Assembly: GCF_900156895.1 (NCBI RefSeq) | Contig: NZ_FTPD01000023.1 | Coordinates: forward strand, 192,892-256,891 | DNA length: 64,000 nucleotides | Source of the DNA: Mesorhizobium prunaredense | Lineage (GTDB): Bacteria > Pseudomonadota > Alphaproteobacteria > Rhizobiales > Rhizobiaceae | Direction: 5' to 3' | In this document: positions 52,977 through 61,316 of the stretch, piece by piece | How the letters are laid out: every line of letters begins with the position of its first letter | Numbering within the stretch: the first letter of the stretch is position 1 | Program-made: the position numbers and the translations under genes | The notes under the pieces: model-generated | What the model was told of the DNA's origin: nothing | Database searches by the model: none | Seen by the model: the letters and a program-made list of their open reading frames with translations, nothing else

Positions 52977-54281
52977 ATGAGCCCCGCCAAATCATCCGAT
53001 CTGCTGCGCGAGAACGAGCTGATCTACGGCCGGCTGCTGACCATCGACGAGCCGCATCTGATCCAGCGCTACAACAAGGCTTTGGTCGCCTTCGGCCTGA
53101 AGCCGACGAAGTTGAAAAGCTTCGAGATCGATCGCACCGGCTTCTCGCCGCAGGTGGCCGAGGAATGCGGCGACTACAGCTACCTCGATCCCAACGAGAT
53201 CAACCGCCGTTTCATCATCCTGACCCCGTCGCAGATCGACCTGCCGGTGGTGCACACCGCCTTTTCCAACACGTCGCAACTGATGTTCGAGTTCATGTCG
53301 ACGAACCAGCGCGCCATCGACGCGCTGACCATCAAGGATGTCATCTATGGCGAGATCGAGGATTCGGTCCCCAAGATCGACGACATCGAGGACCTGCTGT
53401 CGATCAACCAGGTCGAGTTCAAGGTTCTGTCGGCGGAGGACGTGCTCGGCAAGGCCGCCGAACTCGGCAAGCTCGTCGACCGATTGAAGCAGGAACCGGA
53501 CGCCTGGCGCGACAGTGCCATGCTCACCCGCATGGTCGAGCTGGCCAAGATCTGCGGCGACATCCGCGAGAACGCGCTGGTGCCGGATCAGGTGATCTTT
53601 CGCCACAGCGCCTATTGGACCAGCCATTTCGGCGGGCTCTATGCGTTTATCGACCCCGACATGACGACGGTGATCAGCGACCCCGCAGCCCCCGGCTTCC
53701 GCCGCTCGCGGCCGTGGCAGGTGAGCTACCTCTCGATAAACGATGCCGACAGGGTGTTCAAGTTCCTCGCCGCGACCGGCCGCATCGAACTGCCGCGGGC
53801 CTCGTGGATCGAAACATCAGGCTATCTCGAGCACCGCGCCGAAATGGTGGTGCGCGCGCTGATCCGCGACGCCGAGCCCGACCGCAACCTGACCGACGTC
53901 GACAAGGTCTGGCTGCAGACCTGGATCCACGGCCATGCCGACCTAATCACCAGGGACGGCAGTTTCCCCTTTCTCAACGCCGCCAAGCGCGAGATCGCTC
54001 ACCTCGGCTATCTCAAGATCGAGGACGTATTCCCGCAGCAGCGTTTTCTGGTGATCCGGGCCAAGCCCGGCCATCCCGACGCCTGGCTGACCAACCAGCT
54101 GATCTCGGATTTCGTGCCGCAGGATTTCGTCTCGCGCTACGTCTTCAACAAACCGGGTTTTTACAAGGACTATGACGGCTTCAGCGACGCCTGGCGATCG
54201 CATGTTGTGGACGTTCTGAAAACCACATATCTGAAAGACAAGGTGGCGTTTCGCACACGCCTCTACGGCCTTACCGATTGA
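52977..54281 (+). CDS. Hypothetical protein, 434 aa, AAA+ operon
   Basis: ATG 52977 follows GGGAGA directly; a longer frame runs into the repeats and is not credible. The protein begins SPAKSSDLLRENELIYGRLLTIDEPHLIQRYNKAL and has RFIILTPSQIDLPVVHTAFSNTSQLMFEFMSTNQRAID, a Trp-rich middle (YWTSHFGGLYAFIDPDMTTV) and a C-terminal DFVSRYVFNKPGFYKDYDGFSDAWRSHVV. Soluble, no known domain, no obvious catalytic motif. It follows the AAA+ gene after the 180-bp repeat spacer and precedes the DUF2333 gene by 50 bp. I cannot assign a function. Confidence 0.75.
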   Translation: MSPAKSSDLLRENELIYGRLLTIDEPHLIQRYNKALVAFGLKPTKLKSFEIDRTGFSPQVAEECGDYSYLDPNEINRRFIILTPSQIDLPVVHTAFSNTSQLMFEFMSTNQRAIDALTIKDVIYGEIEDSVPKIDDIEDLLSINQVEFKVLSAEDVLGKAAELGKLVDRLKQEPDAWRDSAMLTRMVELAKICGDIRENALVPDQVIFRHSAYWTSHFGGLYAFIDPDMTTVISDPAAPGFRRSRPWQVSYLSINDADRVFKFLAATGRIELPRASWIETSGYLEHRAEMVVRALIRDAEPDRNLTDVDKVWLQTWIHGHADLITRDGSFPFLNAAKREIAHLGYLKIEDVFPQQRFLVIRAKPGHPDAWLTNQLISDFVPQDFVSRYVFNKPGFYKDYDGFSDAWRSHVVDVLKTTYLKDKVAFRTRLYGLTD

Positions 54282-54331
54282 ATGCCTAACCTTATCGAAT
54301 TCTTGGCTGACTGACGAGGGGTGACATCGCC

Positions 54332-55474
54332 ATGCTTGATCCGATCGTGAATTTCTTCACACGGATGTTCCAGTGGATTGGCCGCGGCATCGGCTTCGCC
54401 GTCGGCGTGATCCTGTGGCCGTTCATGTGGGCCGGGCGCTGGTATACGCAGCGCGGCTGGATCCTGAAGGCAGTGCTCGGCCTCGCTCTGCTCATGCTGA
54501 TCGGCCTCTACGGCTATTTCATCTGGAACACGCAGGTCTGGAGCAATTTCAATCCCGCCTATGCGGAAGCATATAAGTTCACGCGGCCGGCCGGAACCGC
54601 CCCGGCACAGCCCGCTCCTTCCGCCACCGGGGAAACCGCTGGCGTCGAGGGAGAGGTCAAGACCTGCACCCACTCGGCCATTGTCCAGGTTACGGCCGAT
54701 CTCATCGACTTCAACGTCAACGAGAATGCCTGGATCTCGTCGATGATACTCTACAAGCTCGGGCTCTTCGGCATGGACTGGGACCGTACGCCGTTTCTCG
54801 ACAACAAGGCCTCGTTCCAGCGCGGCGTCAATCAAGCCATCCGGCGCACCACGGTCGAGCTTGTCGACACGCTGGGCCGCGTCCGCGGCACCAGCCAGAT
54901 CGACCAGAACCTGCAGGATGCGCGCGGCGCGATCACCTTCGACGAGGAAACCTGGTATTTCGGCCTCAGGCCCTTTGGTCCGAAAACCCCGACGCCGAGT
55001 TTCTATCGCACGGCGGCGAGCAGCCTTCGCGCCTTCAACGACCGGCTCATGAAATGCGAGGTTGTCTTCAACGCGCGCGCCGACAATCTGTTGCAGTTCG
55101 TCGATCGGATCGCGAGTGACATAGGCTCGACGTCCGACCTGATCCGTGACCGTTCGCAGAACTTCAACAGCGGCTGGTTCGACACGCGCGCTGACGACCG
55201 CTTCTGGTTCGCCTACGGCCAGCTCTACGGCTATTACGGCATCCTGACGGCGGCGCATCACGACTTCCAGCAGGTTCTCGACAATCGCGGCCTCACGCCG
55301 CTTTGGAACAGCGTGGAAGGCCAGCTCAAGGCAGCGCTCGCCATCCAGCCTCTGATAATATCCAACGGCCGCGAGGATGGCTGGATCATGCCCACCCACC
55401 TCACCACGATGGGATTCTATGTGCTTAGGGTGCGATCGAACCTCGTCGAGGTCAGGTCCGTCCTGGATCGGTGA
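54332..55474 (+). CDS. DUF2333 family membrane-anchored protein
   Basis: A 380-aa protein with an N-terminal amphipathic/hydrophobic pair (IGFAVGVILWPFMWAGRW, about 20-37; ILKAVLGLALLMLIGLYGYFIW, 44-65) that anchors it in the inner membrane. A large periplasmic domain follows, with ITADLIDFNVNENAW-like segments, ARGAITFDEETWYFGLRPFGPKTPTPSFYRTAASSLRAFNDRL and ILTAAHHDFQQVLDNRG. It matches DUF2333, found in proteobacteria with no known biochemical activity. GACGAGGGGTGACATCGCC precedes ATG 54332. Last gene of the five-gene unit, and probably its link to the envelope. Confidence 0.85.
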   Translation: MLDPIVNFFTRMFQWIGRGIGFAVGVILWPFMWAGRWYTQRGWILKAVLGLALLMLIGLYGYFIWNTQVWSNFNPAYAEAYKFTRPAGTAPAQPAPSATGETAGVEGEVKTCTHSAIVQVTADLIDFNVNENAWISSMILYKLGLFGMDWDRTPFLDNKASFQRGVNQAIRRTTVELVDTLGRVRGTSQIDQNLQDARGAITFDEETWYFGLRPFGPKTPTPSFYRTAASSLRAFNDRLMKCEVVFNARADNLLQFVDRIASDIGSTSDLIRDRSQNFNSGWFDTRADDRFWFAYGQLYGYYGILTAAHHDFQQVLDNRGLTPLWNSVEGQLKAALAIQPLIISNGREDGWIMPTHLTTMGFYVLRVRSNLVEVRSVLDR

Positions 55475-55633
55475 AGGGGCCGAATAGTGAAAGACGTCCT
55501 GGCTTGAAATCACCGCTGCCGTTGGTCGAGATCGGCAACGTCCTGCCGCAGCTGTTCGGCGCGCATCTCCGGGAGCGGAACCTGATCGTCTCGCCGTCGT
55601 TCAACCATGGGCGGCAGTCAGCGAGGACACGCG

Positions 55634-56029
55634 ATGGATATCCGGGAGATTGCTCGAAATTTCTATGCCACGATCGATGCGCAAGACTGGGATAAACTGG
55701 CCAGTCTGGTCTCTCCGGATCTCACAGTTCATCTCGCCAGCGCCAGTCCGATCGGCTTCGATGACTGGCGAAAATCGCTGACCGAATTCTTTGTTGGATT
55801 CCCGGACGGACATCACGTCATCGACGACTTTGTCAGCGATGCCGACAAGGTGGTCACGCGCGGTCGCTTTCAGGGCACGCACACCGGCATGTTCCACGGC
55901 GTCGAACCGAGCGGAAATTGCGTGTCGGTTGGTGTGATTAACATTGATTGCGTTGAGAACGGCATCGTGGTCGAACATTTCGGCCAGCTTGACGGCTTGG
56001 GGCTGATGCACCAGATCGGCGCATTCTAA
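55634..56029 (+). CDS. SnoaL-like/ester cyclase-type NTF2-fold protein
   Basis: A 131-aa protein of the NTF2-like superfamily: DIREIARNFYATIDAQDWDKLASLVSPDLTVHL, PIGFDDWRKSLTEFFVGFPDGHHVIDDFVSDADKVVTRGRFQGTHTG and VVEHFGQLDGLGLMHQIGA. These short proteins isomerise, cyclise or simply bind small ligands; no substrate can be named. ATG 55634 behind GCGAGGA is preferred to 55607. Followed by the inverted composite repeat. Confidence 0.78.
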   Translation: MDIREIARNFYATIDAQDWDKLASLVSPDLTVHLASASPIGFDDWRKSLTEFFVGFPDGHHVIDDFVSDADKVVTRGRFQGTHTGMFHGVEPSGNCVSVGVINIDCVENGIVVEHFGQLDGLGLMHQIGAF

Positions 56030-56030
56030 T

Positions 56031-56111
56031 GCATGTCGCGCAAAAGTGCGCAGCGGTTTTGCGATAACGACATGCATCAAACAAGAAGTTAAAGCGCGTC
56101 GACGCGCTTTA
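56031..56111 (-). repeat. Composite two-hairpin repeat, copy 2 (inverted)
   Basis: 56031-56075 is bounded by GCATGTCG...CGACATGC and contains, on the minus strand, ATCGCAAAACCGCTGCGCA followed directly by CTTTTGCGCG. 56090-56111 is a perfect 22-bp palindrome starting TAAAGCGCGTC. Order and spacing match 34039-34163 in reverse, without the extra internal segment. Confidence 0.88.
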
Positions 56112-56430
56112 GCGCCACCGCTCAAAGCGCCGACCGGCGCTTGAACCCTGTCGCATTCCGTGCATTCCGCGGCTGTTTTGAGACGGCAGGACGGCGCGTG
56201 CTCTGGCTTCTATACGGCGCGACAACCGGGCACGAAGATCCGGGACAGGTCGACCGGGAAACAGACAGCCGTCTTTCTCTAGAGGAAACATAGTTGCATG
56301 CAAGTTGACGCCACGGCAGCGACAGGGGTAGAACGTGCCCTCGCCTGCAGCGCCAAGCTGTTCCGAACAGGCTTGCGACCACACTGATCAAACCCGTCCC
56401 CTCCACCGTCCAATCCAGAGGAAAGCCGCC
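56112..56430. promoter_or_regulatory. Leader/promoter region of fhs
   Basis: About 320 bp without a supported ORF. I looked for the ZTP (pfl) and tetrahydrofolate riboswitch cores and did not find a convincing match. AGAGGAAAG before ATG 56431 is the ribosome-binding site. The region must hold the fhs promoter. Confidence 0.4.
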
Positions 56431-58110
56431 ATGGCCGAAGTGAAGTCCGACATCGAGATCGCGCGCGCCGCCGACAAGAAGCAGATCCAGGCGATCGGCC
56501 AGAAGATCGGCATTCCAAGCGAGCATCTTTTGCCTTACGGCCACGACAAGGCGAAGATCTCGGCCGAGTTCATCAAGTCGGTGAAGGCAAACAAGGACGG
56601 CAAGCTGATCCTCGTCACCGCCATCAACCCGACGCCGGCCGGCGAAGGCAAGACGACGACGACGGTGGGCCTCGGCGACGGTCTCAATCGCATCGGCAAG
56701 AAGGCCATCGTCTGCATCCGCGAGGCTTCGCTCGGGCCGAATTTCGGCGTCAAGGGCGGCGCTGCCGGCGGCGGCTATGCGCAGGTCGTGCCGATGGAGG
56801 ACATGAACCTCCACTTCACCGGCGATTTCCATGCCATCACCACGGCGCACAACCTGCTTTCGGCGCTGATCGACAACCACATCTACTGGGGCAACGAGCT
56901 CGGCATCGACATCCGCCGCGTCGTCTGGCGCCGCGTCATGGACATGAACGACCGCTCACTGCGCGAGATCATTTGCTCGCTCGGCGGCGTCGCCAACGGC
57001 TTTCCTCGCGAGGCTGGCTTCGACATCACCGTCGCCTCGGAAGTCATGGCGATCCTCTGCCTCGCCACCGACCTGAAGGATTTGGAAAAGCGCCTCGGCG
57101 ACATCATCGTCGCCTATCGCCGCGACAAGTCGGCCGTCTACGCCCGCGACCTCAAGGCCGACGGCGCCATGGCCGTGCTGCTCAAGGACGCCATGCAGCC
57201 CAACCTCGTGCAGACGCTGGAGAACAACCCGGCCTTCGTCCATGGCGGCCCCTTTGCCAACATCGCGCATGGCTGCAACTCGGTCGTCGCCACCACGACG
57301 GCGCTAAAACTTGCCGACTATGTCGTCACCGAAGCCGGTTTCGGCGCCGATCTCGGCGCCGAAAAATTCTTCGATATCAAGTGCCGCAAGGCCGGCCTGA
57401 AGCCGGCGGCCACGGTCATCGTCGCCACCGTGCGCGCCATGAAGATGAATGGCGGCGTCAAGAAGGAAGACCTCGGCAAGGAGAACGTCGAGGCGGTCAA
57501 GAAGGGCTGCGCCAATCTCGGCCGTCACATCGAGAATGTCAGGCAGTTCGGCGTGCCTGCGGTGGTCGCCATCAACCATTTCTATTCCGATACCGACGCT
57601 GAAATCAGGGCGATGAAGGACTACGTCGCCTCGATGGGCGAAGAGGCGATCCTGTGCAAGCACTGGGCCCACGGCTCGGCCGGCATCGAAGAACTCGCCA
57701 ACAAGGTGGTGACGCTGGCCGAATCCGGCTCCTCGCAATTTGCGCCGCTCTATCCCGACGCCATGCCGCTGTTCGAGAAGATCAACACCATCGTCCAGCG
57801 CATCTATCGCGGATCAGAAGCGATCGCCGACAAGTCGGTGCGCGACCAACTCCACGCCTGGGAGCACGCCGGCTACGGCAACCTGCCGGTTTGCATGGCC
57901 AAGACGCAATATTCGTTCTCGACCGATCCGAACCTGCGCGGCGCGCCGACCGGCCACACCGTGCCGGTGCGCGAGGTCAGGCTGTCTGCCGGCGCCGGGT
58001 TCATCGTCGTCATCTGCGGCGAGGTCATGACCATGCCCGGCCTGCCCAAGGCGCCGTCCTCGGAGAAGATATTCCTGAACGAGATGGGCCAGATCGAAGG
58101 CCTGTTCTGA
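56431..58110 (+). CDS. fhs: Formate-tetrahydrofolate ligase
   Basis: A 559-aa enzyme that makes 10-formyl-THF from formate, THF and ATP in one-carbon metabolism. [18 protein letters not shown] (about 68-85) is the ATP-binding loop; [36 protein letters not shown] is the family signature, followed by [19 protein letters not shown] and [17 protein letters not shown] near the C-terminus. Length and motifs are complete. The frame opens upstream at 56335, but ATG 56431 has AGAGGAAAG. Transcribed alone and closed by a strong hairpin. Confidence 0.97.
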   Translation: MAEVKSDIEIARAADKKQIQAIGQKIGIPSEHLLPYGHDKAKISAEFIKSVKANKDGKLILVTAINPTPAGEGKTTTTVGLGDGLNRIGKKAIVCIREASLGPNFGVKGGAAGGGYAQVVPMEDMNLHFTGDFHAITTAHNLLSALIDNHIYWGNELGIDIRRVVWRRVMDMNDRSLREIICSLGGVANGFPREAGFDITVASEVMAILCLATDLKDLEKRLGDIIVAYRRDKSAVYARDLKADGAMAVLLKDAMQPNLVQTLENNPAFVHGGPFANIAHGCNSVVATTTALKLADYVVTEAGFGADLGAEKFFDIKCRKAGLKPAATVIVATVRAMKMNGGVKKEDLGKENVEAVKKGCANLGRHIENVRQFGVPAVVAINHFYSDTDAEIRAMKDYVASMGEEAILCKHWAHGSAGIEELANKVVTLAESGSSQFAPLYPDAMPLFEKINTIVQRIYRGSEAIADKSVRDQLHAWEHAGYGNLPVCMAKTQYSFSTDPNLRGAPTGHTVPVREVRLSAGAGFIVVICGEVMTMPGLPKAPSSEKIFLNEMGQIEGLF

Positions 58111-58134
58111 GAATTTTGAAGGCCGGAATGATAA

Positions 58135-58158
58135 GGGCGCCGCAGCGATGCGGCGCCC
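58135..58158. terminator. Bidirectional terminator hairpin between fhs and isochorismatase-like gene
   Basis: GGGCGCCGCA-gcga-TGCGGCGCCC forms a 10-bp GC-rich stem with a tetraloop, followed by ACTTTGCTC, a weak T-run. It lies 24 bp after the fhs stop and 24 bp before the convergent gene's stop. Confidence 0.78.
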
Positions 58159-58182
58159 ACTTTGCTCGGCCGCGCCAACCTT

Positions 58183-58830
58183 CTAAGCGGCGCTGCGTAC
58201 CAGCGCGCGCTGGTTGGAGGCATAGGGCGTATCGCGCTCGGGCAGCACGCCGGTCTTCAGGCAGTCGATCCATTCGGCGGTCTTGAGAACGGCGGCGAAG
58301 CGCGACTGCAGGACAACAGTCACCACGCGATGGATGTCCTCGGCCGAGGCGTAGCCGGCGCTGTTGGCATAGGGCAGCGACCCCGTCGCATCCGACAGGA
58401 ACTCGACGGCAAAGCCCATATGGACGGCGTGGATGACCGTCGACAGATCGCAATTGTGCGTCATGTAGCCGATGACCGTAATCGTATCGATAGCGTTGGC
58501 GCGCAGCCACTCCTCCAGGTCGGTGCCGGTGAAGGCGCTTGGCAAGGTCTTTTCGATGTAGTGGTCGCGGCGTCGCCTCGCGATCTCGGGATGCAATTCG
58601 CCGCCATGGCTGCCCTTGGCGAAGACCGGTGAGGTTTCCGGCGCCAACTGCTTGACGACCACCACCTTGACGCCCGCCTCGGCGGCCGCATCCATGGCGC
58701 GTGCCACATTGGCGACGGTGTCGCGGAAGGGCGGGTGCTTGATGGCGAGATTGCCGCCGTCATAGTCGTTCTGAACGTCGATGACGATGAGGGCACGGCG
58801 CGGCGCTTTGCCTTTGGCTGATTCCGACAT
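58183..58830 (-). CDS. Isochorismatase-like cysteine hydrolase
   Basis: A 215-aa protein of the isochorismatase superfamily. ALIVIDVQNDYDGGNLAI holds the catalytic Asp, the Lys candidate lies in VVVVKQL or IEKTLPSAF, and the nucleophile Cys is in VIGYMTHNCDLSTVIHAVHMGF, followed by VEFLSDATGSLPY. With a Cys these proteins act as amidases such as nicotinamidase-like or carbamoyl hydrolases; the substrate is unknown. ATG 58830 has GGAAAGGA upstream. It is divergent from an AraC regulator of the GlxA type. Confidence 0.86.
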   Translation of the reverse strand: MSESAKGKAPRRALIVIDVQNDYDGGNLAIKHPPFRDTVANVARAMDAAAEAGVKVVVVKQLAPETSPVFAKGSHGGELHPEIARRRRDHYIEKTLPSAFTGTDLEEWLRANAIDTITVIGYMTHNCDLSTVIHAVHMGFAVEFLSDATGSLPYANSAGYASAEDIHRVVTVVLQSRFAAVLKTAEWIDCLKTGVLPERDTPYASNQRALVRSAA

Positions 58831-58956
58831 GGAGTTTTCCTTTCCGTTGACAATGATGGTCGAGGATAGACTCGGCATCGGTCCGCAAAAGTGTCCCGAT
58901 TGACATTGTTCGAAATGATTGGGACATTCGGGTCTGACCCCTCATTGGTGCTCATC

Positions 58957-59934
58957 ATGGCCGATCCGATCGTTGCCGCCATCGCCTTCGATGGCATCAG
59001 CCCTTTCCACCTCTCTGTCCCGTGCCTTGTATTCGCAGAGGATCGCGCCGCACTTGGCCTGCCGCGCTTCGAGTTCCGGGTCTGCGCGATTGAGGGCGGG
59101 CCGATCCGCACCGATGCGGGGCTGACCATCAGCGTCCCGCACGGGCTTTCCGCGCTTGATGGCGCCGACATCGTCATCGTGCCCAGCTGGAAGAACCTCG
59201 AAGTCCCACCGCCGGCGGCACTGATCGAGGCGCTGCGTCGCGCGCACCGACGCGGCGCGCTGATTGTCGGACTGTGCTTGGGAACGTTCGCTGTTGCGGC
59301 GACCGGCCTGCTTTCGGGGCGGCGAGCCGCGACACACTGGGCTTTTTCCGACCAGCTGCAGGCCCTCTATCCCGACATTCTTGTCGAGCCGGAGGTGCTC
59401 TACATCGACAACGGCGATGTCCTGACCTCGGCCGGTGTCGCCGCCGGGCTCGACTGCTGTCTCCACATCATACGGGCTCGCTATGGCGCGGAGGCGGCAC
59501 TCCGGCTTGCCCGGCAGATCGTGCTTTCTCCTCATCGTCAGGGCGGGCAGGCGCAGTTCATAGAACGTCCAATCGCCAGGACCGGCAATGCCGACCGCTT
59601 CACCCAGGCGCTCGACACCGTGTGCAAGACGCTGGGCGAAACGCACAGCCTGGACAGTGTCGCCGCTACCGCCGGCCTCACCCGCCGGACATTCACGCGC
59701 CGCTTCCAGAAAACAATCGGCACCAGCTTCGGCGACTGGCTGATCGACCAGCGCGTCGCTCTGGCGCAGCGGTTGCTGGAAATAACGGAAAAATCGATGG
59801 ACATGATTGCCTTCGAGGCCGGCTTCGGCAGCGCCACCTCGCTGCGCCAGCATTTTGCGGCGCGGCTCAGAACCACGCCCGCGCAGTACCGGCGTGAATT
59901 CTCGAAGAACGCACAGGAGCGCGTGGCAAGATAG
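58957..59934 (+). CDS. GlxA-type transcriptional regulator (DJ-1/PfpI plus AraC HTH)
   Basis: A 325-aa regulator. The N-terminal DJ-1/PfpI-like domain (about 1-190) contains ALIVGLCLGTFAVAATGLLSG with Cys107 at the nucleophile elbow. The C-terminal double AraC HTH (about 220-320) has SLDSVAATAGLTRRTFTRRFQKTIGTSFGDWL and SMDMIAFEAGFGSATSLRQHF. Such regulators sense amino-acid or amine derivatives. Divergent transcription with the isochorismatase-like hydrolase (126 bp between starts) suggests it controls that gene. ATG 58957 is chosen; an in-frame start at 58891 is possible. Confidence 0.88.
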   Translation: MADPIVAAIAFDGISPFHLSVPCLVFAEDRAALGLPRFEFRVCAIEGGPIRTDAGLTISVPHGLSALDGADIVIVPSWKNLEVPPPAALIEALRRAHRRGALIVGLCLGTFAVAATGLLSGRRAATHWAFSDQLQALYPDILVEPEVLYIDNGDVLTSAGVAAGLDCCLHIIRARYGAEAALRLARQIVLSPHRQGGQAQFIERPIARTGNADRFTQALDTVCKTLGETHSLDSVAATAGLTRRTFTRRFQKTIGTSFGDWLIDQRVALAQRLLEITEKSMDMIAFEAGFGSATSLRQHFAARLRTTPAQYRREFSKNAQERVAR

Positions 59935-59969
59935 CTCCAACTCATGTTGGAACAATCACCGTCGATGTC

Positions 59970-60160
59970 GGCGCCGCCCCTCATCTGCCTGCCGGCATCT
60001 TCTCCCCGTATAGCGACGGGGAGAAGGGGCTGGCCGCAACCTCGGTACCCTTTCTGCAACGCTGGTGATTGGGGAAATTGCCGATGACGGCATCTTTCTC
60101 CCCGTCACTATACGGGGAGAAATGCCCGGCAGGGCAATGAGGGGCAGCTCAAACCTGGAG
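59970..60160. repeat. Mosaic intergenic repeats, two hairpin units
   Basis: Unit one is TCTCCCCGT-atagcg-ACGGGGAGA at about 60001-60024. Unit two repeats the module order of the 31.67-kb copy: AACGCTGGTGATTGGGGAAA, then CTCCCCGT-cactat-ACGGGGAG, then GCCCGGCAGGGC and GAGGGGCAGC. They fill the gap between the AraC gene and the toxin-antitoxin operon. Confidence 0.88.
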
Positions 60161-60201
60161 CGATTGCCCGCGCTCGATCCTGCCCTTCTTGAAAGGGCTT
60201 G

Positions 60202-60235
60202 CGTCATCTGTCATATTTTAGAATGACAGATGACG
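60202..60235. promoter_or_regulatory. Inverted-repeat operator of the Xre/RES operon
   Basis: CGTCATCTGTCAT (60202-60214) and its exact reverse complement (60223-60235) are separated by 8 AT-rich bp. It ends 2 bp before the AGGAGG ribosome-binding site of the antitoxin gene, a position suited to autorepression by the Xre-type antitoxin. Confidence 0.8.
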
Positions 60236-60250
60236 TTAGGAGGCAGACCC

Positions 60251-60736
60251 GTGGCGATGGCGTTGAAAAAGGCACCTGCGGCGCCAAAAAACAATGAACT
60301 GCAGAAGGTGGCCAGGTTGCTCGGCGGCACCCGCATTCTATCACGGAACCTCAGGAGCGCATTGGACGCCCATGAGTTGCTTGTGCACGGCCTGCCGGGT
60401 TCGGCGCTGGACCATCTCCTTGGACAGCTCGTCTTCATCCAGAAGACTGATTCGCTCGAGAAGGCCGTCGGCATGAGCTTGCGCACCTACCAGCGGCGGA
60501 AGGATGCCCCTTCCAAGCCGCTCAGCCAGGATCAGAGCGGACGAACCTGGAAATTCGCCGAGATCCTGTCGAAAGCGACCGACGTGTTCGGTTCACAGGC
60601 GGAAGCCGAGCAATGGCTGGAGCGCCCGGCGATCGGGCTCGACCAGCGGCGTCCCATCGATCTTCTGGCAACCCCGGCCGGTGTCGAGCTTGTGCAAGAC
60701 TATCTCGAGCGGCTTGAATACGGCGTTTATGCATGA
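60251..60736 (+). CDS. Xre/MbcA/ParS-type antitoxin (DUF2384)
   Basis: A 161-aa protein. GTG 60251 has AGGAGG at 7 nt and is preferred over upstream frame starts, which lie in the operator. A central helix-turn-helix-like part has GLPGSALDHLLGQLVFIQKTDSLEKAVGMSLRTYQRRK, and the C-terminal antitoxin domain has ATDVFGSQAEAEQWLERPAIGLDQRRPIDLLATPAGVELVQDYLERLEYGVY, the DUF2384 pattern. It should neutralise the RES toxin and bind the operator. The stop overlaps the toxin start by 4 bp. Confidence 0.9.
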   Translation: MAMALKKAPAAPKNNELQKVARLLGGTRILSRNLRSALDAHELLVHGLPGSALDHLLGQLVFIQKTDSLEKAVGMSLRTYQRRKDAPSKPLSQDQSGRTWKFAEILSKATDVFGSQAEAEQWLERPAIGLDQRRPIDLLATPAGVELVQDYLERLEYGVYA

Positions 60737-61242
60737 CGCCGCTGCCGGCGGTGCTTGGCGGCTCCGATCTCGTTGGCTGGCGTCTCGATCAGGCTGCGCT
60801 CGCGCCGACATGGGACAGTGGCGAGGGCGCATACAGGGTCGGCGGACGATGGAACAGCAGGGGCGTGCGCGCAGTCTACTGCTCAATCGAGCCTTCGACG
60901 GCGATTCTCGAGGTCGCAGTCCACAAAGGTTTTAGGGCGCTCGACACGATCGCGCATGTGATGACGGCGGCGATAATCAGCGATGTCACGGATGTGCATA
61001 TCGTCGACCCTGCCGCCGTTCCGAACCCCAACTGGCTGCGTCCGGGCATCCCGAGCTCCGGGCAACAGGGATTCGGCGACGATCTTCTCAAACGGCACCG
61101 TTTCGTGGTGATTCCGAGCGCGGTGTCCCAGAATAGCTGGAACCTGATCTTCGACGCGAGCGTCGCGAAGGGCGCCTATGCAATGAAGATCCAGGAGGCC
61201 TTTGCGCTCGATACGCGGTTGCATCCACCTCCTGCCAAATGA
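60733..61242 (+). CDS. RES domain toxin (NAD+ phosphorylase type)
   Basis: A 169-aa RES-domain protein. WRLDQAALAPTWDSGEGAYRVGGRWNSRG carries Arg17 and the GGRWN core (37-41), RAVYCS (46-51) follows and EPSTAILEVAVHKG carries Glu60; these R, Y, S and E residues give the family active site that degrades NAD+ with phosphate. QNSWNLIFDASVA is the conserved C-terminal block. The ATGA overlap with the antitoxin gene gives coupled translation. The toxin appears intact. Confidence 0.92.
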   Translation: MTPLPAVLGGSDLVGWRLDQAALAPTWDSGEGAYRVGGRWNSRGVRAVYCSIEPSTAILEVAVHKGFRALDTIAHVMTAAIISDVTDVHIVDPAAVPNPNWLRPGIPSSGQQGFGDDLLKRHRFVVIPSAVSQNSWNLIFDASVAKGAYAMKIQEAFALDTRLHPPPAK

Positions 61243-61316
61243 TCGTGCTTATCTCACCAATACCGTTCATGCTCATCGGGCCGCCGCTTCGCTGATCCAA
61301 CTTGGGCAAAGGATGC

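Noticed and set aside
48598-55474. Interpretation of the AAA+ operon as an anti-phage island
   Set aside because: No nuclease, helicase or integrase is nearby, the surroundings are housekeeping genes, and the genes are intact and similar in composition to their neighbours.
56112-56430. ZTP or tetrahydrofolate riboswitch before fhs
   Set aside because: GC-rich stems exist but the conserved cores could not be found by eye. A covariance-model search would settle it.
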